A stretch of DNA of 64,000 bases from the NCBI GenBank assembly GCA_037127315.1, contig JBBBDQ010000310.1, positions 1,373,001 through 1,437,000 on the forward strand, written 5' to 3'. This DNA is from Ascarosepion bandense (taxonomy: Eukaryota > Mollusca > Cephalopoda > Sepiida > Sepiidae). The notes beneath the pieces are model-generated. The model was given only the letters and a program-made list of their open reading frames with translations, made no database searches and was not told the origin of the DNA. A program made the position numbers and the translations under genes. Positions within the stretch are counted from its first letter, which is position 1; the number at the start of each line of letters is the position of its first letter. Shown piece after piece: positions 58,561 through 64,000 of the stretch.

Positions 58561-58587
58561 TGTTTCGAGATAGAATCTCGTCATCAG
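58561..58587 (-). ncRNA. Hammerhead-like motif 1 (imperfect)
   Basis: Minus strand: CTGATGA, stem CGAGA/TCTCG around TTCTA, then AAAC. The CUGAUGA...GAAAC plan of a hammerhead ribozyme core is present if one base pair is given up. Stems I and III are not evident. (TA)n follows downstream at 58498-58523. Confidence 0.35.
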
Positions 58588-58686
58588 GCAATGTTGGATG
58601 TTGGTTGTGAAAAGATTTACATTTAAATACAAAAAACCATCGGATTGCTATTTATGTTTGTGTGAAGATATCAAATTTATGTTTTT

Positions 58687-58891
58687 CTCCAGAAAAAAAT
58701 TCTCATAAAGTGAATGAGGTCAAAGTAGAAGTGCCGAATTGTCAACTCCGAGAGGGCTTTGTTCCAACTGAAGCAACAAGGGATACATACGATAGTATCG
58801 GCTTTTGGACCGATGATGAGGATTACGTCCCTGATGACGACAGCCATTCCAAAATCAAACCACACATTTAAGCAATTGCATTCATGAGCAA
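58687..58891 (+). pseudogene. Inverted partial copy of the cytoplasmic-tail exon
   Basis: On the plus strand it codes KNSHKVNEVKVEVPNCQLRE ... GFWTDDEDYVPDDDSHSKIK PHI and then stops. Against 56268-56478 (minus) it is nearly identical: one extra A, one G-to-A change (E to K) and a loss of about 7 bases that creates the TAA. It has no start, promoter or splice partner of its own. It sits in the gene's upstream intron in opposite orientation. The near identity implies a very recent duplication or continued conversion. Confidence 0.9.
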
Positions 58892-59210
58892 TAAATATCA
58901 CATTCGAAAAAGTAAGAAAATGCACAGAATGACGAAAAGGGATAGACAACAGAAATGGCTAAGAAACAGAAATTTCAAACTTTGGCCGGAAGAGAATTGC
59001 AGACCGATACAGATTTTTTCTTTTTCTCTTTCTTGATTTCTCATCTTTTCTGCCCTCTTTCTTTCCCCCCCTCTTTTTTAAGATCTTCTTACCTTGTACA
59101 AAAAGATTTCCAAAAATAAAAGTAAGTGGTGTTTTGTTTTTTAAATTCAATAAAACGTTTATTATTCAATAAAACTATATATATATATATATAATTTTCA
59201 ACTCTTTGCC

Positions 59211-59237
59211 TTGATAAAGTCCGTCACAGGACGAAAC
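59211..59237 (+). ncRNA. Hammerhead-like motif 2 (degenerate)
   Basis: TTGATAA, then AGTCC-GTCACA-GGAC-type stem, then GAAAC followed by palindromic GCGT. Two conserved core bases of a hammerhead are changed (first C, and G of GA), so it would be inactive. It is flanked by (TA)n runs on both sides. Confidence 0.3.
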
Positions 59238-59302
59238 GCGTAGTTGAGAGAAATATAGCTTTCCTCTTGTCTTCTTTAGTTAATCATATACATATATATA
59301 TA

Positions 59303-59677
59303 TACTACCAGCCATAATTATTAGGCCACTCCTGTTTTTAAAAAAAATGATGTATTTCATACTATTTTTAGTATTTATTGCTTATTGCCAAGTGGATATT
59401 TCTAAATGAAAGTAGAATGGTTATTTTGTTATTATTACTATGCAAAATTTTACAAGGCAGCCAGGAAGCCTTTGTTTCGGCCAGCCAATAAGAAGAAGAG
59501 ACTAGCATGGGGAAGGGAGCACAAAGACTGGACACCAGAACAGTTTATCTGATGCACATGTTATTGTGTAGTATTCTATTTTCATTTAGAATTATCCACT
59601 TGGCAATAAATACTAAAAATAGTATGAAATACATAATTTTTTTAAAAACTGGGGTGGCCTAATAATTATGGCCGGTA

Positions 59678-59680
<3 letters not shown>
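59303..59680 (+). mobile_element. Internally deleted Tc1-like transposon with ~115-bp TIRs
   Basis: Both ends read TA-CTACC(A/G)GCCATAATTA, and the repeats stay similar for about 115 bases inward (CATACTATTTTTAGTATTTA, CCAAGTGGATA). TA flanks both ends, the Tc1/mariner target. The centre (about 59453-59545) keeps one in-frame piece of Tc1 transposase: KAARKPLFRPANKKKRLAWG then REHKDWTPEQF. No catalytic residues remain, so it is a non-autonomous derivative that could be moved by a related Tc1 element. Confidence 0.92.
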
Positions 59681-59711
<31 letters not shown>

Positions 59712-59727
59712 ATTCGCAGACAGATCT

Positions 59728-59752
59728 GTTTCGCTGTATCACAGCTCATCAG
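59728..59752 (-). ncRNA. Hammerhead-like motif 3 (complete catalytic core)
   Basis: Minus strand: CTGATGA, stem GCTG-TGATA-CAGC, then GAAAC. All conserved core bases of the hammerhead ribozyme are present. It is followed by the palindrome ACAGATCTGT, which could act as a minimal stem III in a dimer, and then by (TA)n. A matching stem I was not found, so activity is uncertain. Confidence 0.45.
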
Positions 59753-59779
59753 TATGGTTAGACATCCGATTGCTTCTAG

Positions 59780-59840
59780 CCAGGATTGAAGCCTGACCGA
59801 ATTGACATCAGTCGGCAATTCTACCTCTGAGCTATGGGCG
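59780..59840 (-). repeat. tRNA-like sequence (SINE head or tRNA pseudogene)
   Basis: The minus strand reads GCCCATAGCTCAGAGGTAGA (A box TAGCTCAGAGGTAGA) and, about 33 bases later, GGCTTCAATCC (B box-like). Spacing fits a tRNA promoter. The cloverleaf is not complete and the hammerhead-like core follows about 30 bases downstream on the same strand. Confidence 0.55.
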
Positions 59841-59899
59841 TGTTATATTCACTGTAAACACACACCAGTAGCCGAGAGCGTTCGAATTAATTACTATAT

Positions 59900-61581
59900 A
59901 TATAGTATTCTTGGATTTTGTCGGTACGGCTGACATGGCGTATGTAGACAAAGCAGCGGAAGCCTCCATGTAGCATCACCCAGGCCTGTGCTCTGGACAG
60001 GTAACTCGAATTTCACCAACAAAGAACTGCATTTTGACAAAACAGGGTACTACTTTTACCTCATGAGATAAAAGGATGACTTATATATAAGAAAAATAAT
60101 GATAACATTCATAATTTATATCTACAAGGTATCTTAAGATCCCAATATAGAATTAGTATACTATAGTAGTACATATGTACATGGATGAATAAAATGTACC
60201 AGTGTAAAACATTTGAGAGGAAAAACACTTTGGCTACATGTTTACAGAAACTAGAATTTATATATAGAAGAATCCAGAAAAGATAGAGGTATTAATGTCT
60301 CGCTTGTGAGTTGGCGTATTGGTGTCTGGTGTTAATGAGGTCTAGTGACAAGGCGTTTCCAACTCATGAGACATCTTACTCTTTGCGACTTTCACGAAAT
60401 TGTCAAGTGACACATTTCTATACATTTGACATGTGCCCAAATCACAACTAGTTACCCTATAAGCCACTTTCAAAATAGGTTTTAAAAAACCTGTTACTTG
60501 TTATACTCTGTTGTAATTAGATTTTTTTTCATTCACACTACATGTCGACTGAATGTGAACCCTAAGAAAGTAAAACACAAAATAAAAAGTCTTTTTCTGC
60601 GCAGAGATTCTGAGAATTGCATCTAATCTAAAAAAGAAATCCCCGCAATAAAATACAGTAGCCAATCACTAACGTTCTCGCCGAAAAAAAGATTCTAAGG
60701 ACCGCCAGATTTAAAAAAAAAATACACCGACACAGTTGCGGGCTAAAAGATCACCTGCCAACACAGTCGTTCTGTCACTGTCACTCCCATGGTATCTTAT
60801 CACGTCACAATCATGACCTTGCCCAAGCTTCGTTAATCTAACCCGACTTTTCACACGCAGAATGCGACCGCCGGATTAGCTTCGACACGCAGGGAGGGTT
60901 CCTGATACCAATTTCCTTGATTTCTAACACCTCGATGTCATCATTGTTCAGCTCAAGACCTCCCTCATCGTCACTATCATGACCCCGTTCGTTGATCTCC
61001 GATTCGACCAGAATCCAACAGAGACCTTCCACTCGACCAACATACATTTACCGCTGTAACTTCAACAACCAACACGCCTTACCACAAATCGACCTACCAA
61101 CGTGACCTTGATGGATTAACCTACCAGGCAATTTGGCTTCAACATCATGACCACCAACCCATCAAACACCTCACAGATGTCGATTTCAAACACGAAGAAG
61201 AGCAAGTAGAAGTTTGTGCAAAAGATCAGCGGCCAATATTGCGTTTTCCATGTTTGCAATTATAAAGAGGTGGTTGATAAGCAGGTGTTAAACGTAAATT
61301 CAGAAGCAGAATTTCTGTTCTTCAGTTTGTGCAAGAAACTTCTTAAGAGACTGAACTTTAAACTTACAAGCCTTTTTTCTTTCTTCTATTTTCTTTTCTT
61401 CTATTTTCTTTTCTTTTTTTTTCTTTTTTTTAAATGTATCTGCCTTAATAGTGGGCTAATGAATGCAGACATGAATACAGAAAAAAAAAAAAAAATGTTG
61501 TTTCTCCATAGCTAGTACTCTGAGTTGCTACCACTTTTTCCCTGGGACTTCTTAAAAGTGCAGAAAAATTCACACTATATC

Positions 61582-61583
<2 letters not shown>
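59900..61583. other. No gene confirmed
   Basis: A minus frame at 60838-61047 is acidic (HDSDDEGGLELNNDD) and sits in a GC-richer island (60720-61200), but has no recognised domain, splice sites or homologue. Pyrimidine-rich TTCTTCTATTTTC repeats occur at 61378-61432. If the membrane-protein ectodomain exons are in this window they would be here or further right on the minus strand; none was recognised. Confidence 0.4.

Positions 61584-61643
<60 letters not shown>
61584..61643. repeat. (TG)n microsatellite
   Basis: About 29 uninterrupted TG units. Confidence 0.97.
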
Positions 61644-61646
<3 letters not shown>

Positions 61647-62578
61647 AAATAACATACACAGAGTTCGTATTCCCCTCTATCTCGATTTTTCTACGGGCGT
61701 TTCCTTCTCAAACTAAGGAGAACAATGTGGAATTCTGCCAAATGTGACGTATAATTAGTTAAGCGCAAGAAACTTGGACGGTTTAACTATTTTCCATCCT
61801 GTAACAATTGTGACAATTTTCTCCAGCAAGAAATGGCGCCAAGTTTAAAACATCGGCGGACACGGAGCCTCCAATCTTGTTCTATCTTTTTATCTTTATT
61901 TCCATCCCCTTATTAAATTACCAAATGATCTACTGTGCTCATGTGTTACATTTTACAAATAAAAGTAAATAGGTTAAAGAAAACAAAGCCTGTATATTTT
62001 TCTTATTACAAAATAATTAAACTTCCTTCTAATAAAAACAAAAGAATATAGGCTTTTCTTTTCTTTCTCGTTGGTTGGTTGTCTATAGCAGAACAGTTAT
62101 CGTAAGATCATTATTTTATTTAACTACTAAATTAACATAACGCTGTCATGAAATAGTGACAAAGCTTATAACATCTCGTTTAACTATACATATCCTAATA
62201 TATTGCGTAAAAAGTTCCCTCTTTTTGATAACGATAGAAGAACATTCTTTAAAATAAAAACGAAACTTTTTTACACACACCTTTTTTAACATTAATGGTA
62301 ATTTCAACGTAAGTAAATATTTTATTTTGTTAGTAATTTCTTAGATAATGAATCCTCGAAATGTCGTCCTTCATCAGGAGGCAAAAATCAAACATTATCT
62401 CTCCTTGTGTGTGTTTTTTTTAATTCGATAAAACGTGCAATACCAAAACACTATTATGAAACTGAGTTCTTGAGGATTTTCTAAATATTATTTGAAATTA
62501 GTAGAGACCCAGTTAAAAGCTGAGTTTGAATTTAGGGAAATAAACATTTTGAGTTTTTTTTTTTCACCGTAAAGATAT
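61644..62578. other. No gene seen; AT-rich spacer
   Basis: TCCTGATGAAGGACGAC on the minus strand near 62377 resembles the loops of the hammerhead-like motifs but lacks the GAAAC pairing. Otherwise nothing recognised. Confidence 0.45.
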
Positions 62579-62912
62579 TGTTGCGAGAGGCAAAAGTTAT
62601 TTCCCTTTGAATAACCCTTTTAAAAGCTAAAAATAGACATATAGATATTCACGAGAATAGGAAACAGTCACTTTATTTGACGAGACCTGCATGAGTTATC
62701 GTTAGGTAGGAAAGTCAATCTTCCTCTTTTGTTTTTAGAAAGTCAAACTAGAAAGACGTACGTATTCAGGCTCGTGTCAATCAATAGATGATAAGTACCA
62801 AACCTTATATTTTATTTTAGATATCAAGCCCCTTACAAAGAAATACATACACACCTTGTATGAACATTTCAGATATAAATAAACAGATATATCAAGTGTT
62901 TTTTACGTGGAG
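62579..62912 (+). repeat. Candidate 5' LTR of element F
   Basis: TGTTGCGAGAGGCAAAAG at 62579 begins a stretch that ends before CTTGGTGGCTCTG (62914 on), a possible primer-binding site (TGGTGGC). AATAAACAG lies near 62877, a possible polyadenylation signal. The gag ATG follows 180 bases later. No second copy is in the window, so both boundaries are inferred. Confidence 0.4.
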
Positions 62913-63096
62913 ACTTGGTGGCTCTGTACTATACTTATCTGCCCTTGGCATTTTGTTAGTGTAATTACTTCCCTTACTTGCATTCGTCAGTTGACGAATT
63001 GCTTAGTCAGGAAATGTTTTGTTGATTAAATCCTTGTTAAGGAAAACCAGTCTTGTCAACTCATTTCAATTTAATCAACAAAACATATTCAACAGT

Positions 63097-64000
63097 ATGG
63101 ATAAATACTTGAAGCCGGAACGTTTGGGCACCCCTCCTAATACAACATCCTCAAGTAAGCACTTTAATCACTGGCTTCGAAGTTTCTCGTCGTTCCTACG
63201 TAAAATTGTTGACCCTAACATCCATACTGATTTGGATAAACTCGATACACTGATAAACTGTATTTCTTCTGAGGTATACGAATACATTGCTGAATGTGAT
63301 ACGTTTGATAGTGCAGTTAACCGTCTGAAAGAACTGTACATAAAACCCCCGAACGAAGTTGTCGCCCGGCATTTACTTGCCACTTGCGGCCAAAAAGAGG
63401 AGGAAAATATTGACGAATACGTGCAAAGACTACAGTTACTAGCGAAAGAATGTAACTTTAAACCAGTTGATGCGATTCAAAACCGAGACGACTGTGTCAG
63501 AGATGCATTCATCACAGGTTTACGTTCAAACGTTATTCGACAACGGCTACTTGAAAACAAAACACTGCATTTAAATATAGCTATCGACCAAGCTAGAGCG
63601 CTCCATGCAGCTCAGAAAAATTCAGAAGCATATACATACACTCAAACACCAATTGTGGGTGCAGTTTCTCAGGAAAATAACTGTACCGGTGTCCAGTCAA
63701 CGGTCCCCATTAATGCTTGTTGTGCAGCTTTGGCTAACACCAAGTATACGTGTTTTTTTTGTGGAGGACCTCGTCATAACAGAAGTGTGTGTGCAGCAAG
63801 AAACGCTACCTGTTTTAAATGTAAAAAAGAAGGCCATTTCTCAAAAATGTGCCGTTCGAACCCAAATACGACATCTGCTGCAACATGCTCTCACAGACTC
63901 GCGACAATGTTGATATCCAACACTACGTCTGCCTCCTTAGGATCCCTAAAACAGGCTGCATTATACGTATTGGTCGGGAAAAATGGCGCCGGTACGGCGC
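63097..64000 (+). CDS. Element F: gag(-pol) open reading frame, runs off the window
   Basis: An uninterrupted frame of 301 codons from ATG (63097) to the window edge, with no stop. It starts MDKYLKPERLGTPPNTTSS. Residues 20-180 form a retrotransposon capsid-like region (HFNHWLRSFSSFLRKI, VARHLLATCGQKEEENIDEY, DAFITGLRSNVIRQRLLE). Two zinc knuckles follow, C219-x2-C-x4-H-x4-C232 and C239-x2-C-x4-H-x4-C252, the classical CCHC type. The end, SLGSLKQAALYVLVGKNGAG, leads toward where an aspartic protease would be. Unlike elements A, C, D and E it has no damage and a different knuckle, so it is a separate and probably younger lineage. The short frames at 63168-63383 (minus) and 63605-63913 are shadows of it. 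Confidence 0.9.
   Translation, partial: MDKYLKPERLGTPPNTTSSSKHFNHWLRSFSSFLRKIVDPNIHTDLDKLDTLINCISSEVYEYIAECDTFDSAVNRLKELYIKPPNEVVARHLLATCGQKEEENIDEYVQRLQLLAKECNFKPVDAIQNRDDCVRDAFITGLRSNVIRQRLLENKTLHLNIAIDQARALHAAQKNSEAYTYTQTPIVGAVSQENNCTGVQSTVPINACCAALANTKYTCFFCGGPRHNRSVCAARNATCFKCKKEGHFSKMCRSNPNTTSAATCSHRLATMLISNTTSASLGSLKQAALYVLVGKNGAGTA

Noticed and set aside
59780..59840. Functional tRNA gene
   Set aside because: The A/B boxes are recognisable but no complete cloverleaf or acceptor stem pairing is seen; more likely a SINE head.
60838..61047. Acidic 69-codon minus frame as an upstream exon of the membrane protein
   Set aside because: No splice sites at its ends, no hydrophobic signal and no recognisable domain; left as unassigned.
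63605..63913. 102-codon plus frame as a gene
   Set aside because: Out-of-frame shadow of the longer gag frame that starts at 63097 and holds the zinc knuckles.

Overview
The window is non-coding, repeat-packed animal DNA. It is AT-rich, carries long (TA)n, (GT)n and (GA)n microsatellites, and holds decayed retrotransposons of many classes (Ty3/gypsy LTR elements, at least two LINE lineages, Penelope-like, tRNA-derived SINEs, mariner and Tc1 elements, a large TIR transposon). No operons, rRNA or functional tRNA genes are visible. The repertoire resembles what I know of mollusc genomes, most likely a cephalopod such as Octopus. That assignment is inference from repeat style, not proof.

Layout. 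1-3.9 kb: 3' part of a decayed gypsy element (E), then a foldback element at 3.9-4.15 kb. 6.36-18.15 kb: a nest. An old gypsy element (D) has LTRs at 6359-7553 and 17707-18147. Its 5' LTR holds a solo LTR (6470-7255). Its gag is split by a younger, nearly intact gypsy element (A, 8641-14618, target duplication ACAT). The 5' LTR of A holds a tRNA-derived SINE (8990-9295). 19.7-24.1 kb: an L1/Tx1-like LINE (minus), a CR1/jockey-like fragment, a Penelope-like element split by LTR-like sequence, and a truncated mariner. 24.9-25.6 kb: two perfect hairpins and an AT-rich repeat. 26-29.1 kb: a LINE whose RT gene is split by a minus-strand LTR element. 30-36 kb: an LTR-like unit with a 40-bp tandem array, a SINE and LINE remnants. 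36-43 kb: AT-rich, mostly unassigned. 43.4-49.0 kb: nearly complete minus-strand gypsy element C (TSD ACAC). 49.1-55.1 kb: a 5.9-kb TIR transposon (TSD AAG) with a decayed large protein that has an N-terminal zinc finger, an XPG-like nuclease region and a cysteine-rich C terminus, itself interrupted by a solo LTR. 63.1-64 kb: an undamaged gag reading frame (element F) that runs off the window end.

The only convincing non-transposon gene is on the minus strand at 56.1-58.5 kb. It is the 3' end of a single-pass membrane protein: a transmembrane exon (58372-58456) spliced in phase to a tyrosine-rich cytoplasmic-tail exon (56139-56520). About 2.2 kb upstream, on the opposite strand, lies a nearly identical copy of about 205 bp of the tail exon. 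A pre-mRNA containing both would fold into a long duplex. This inverted exon copy and the XPG-nuclease TIR transposon are the two observations I would follow first.
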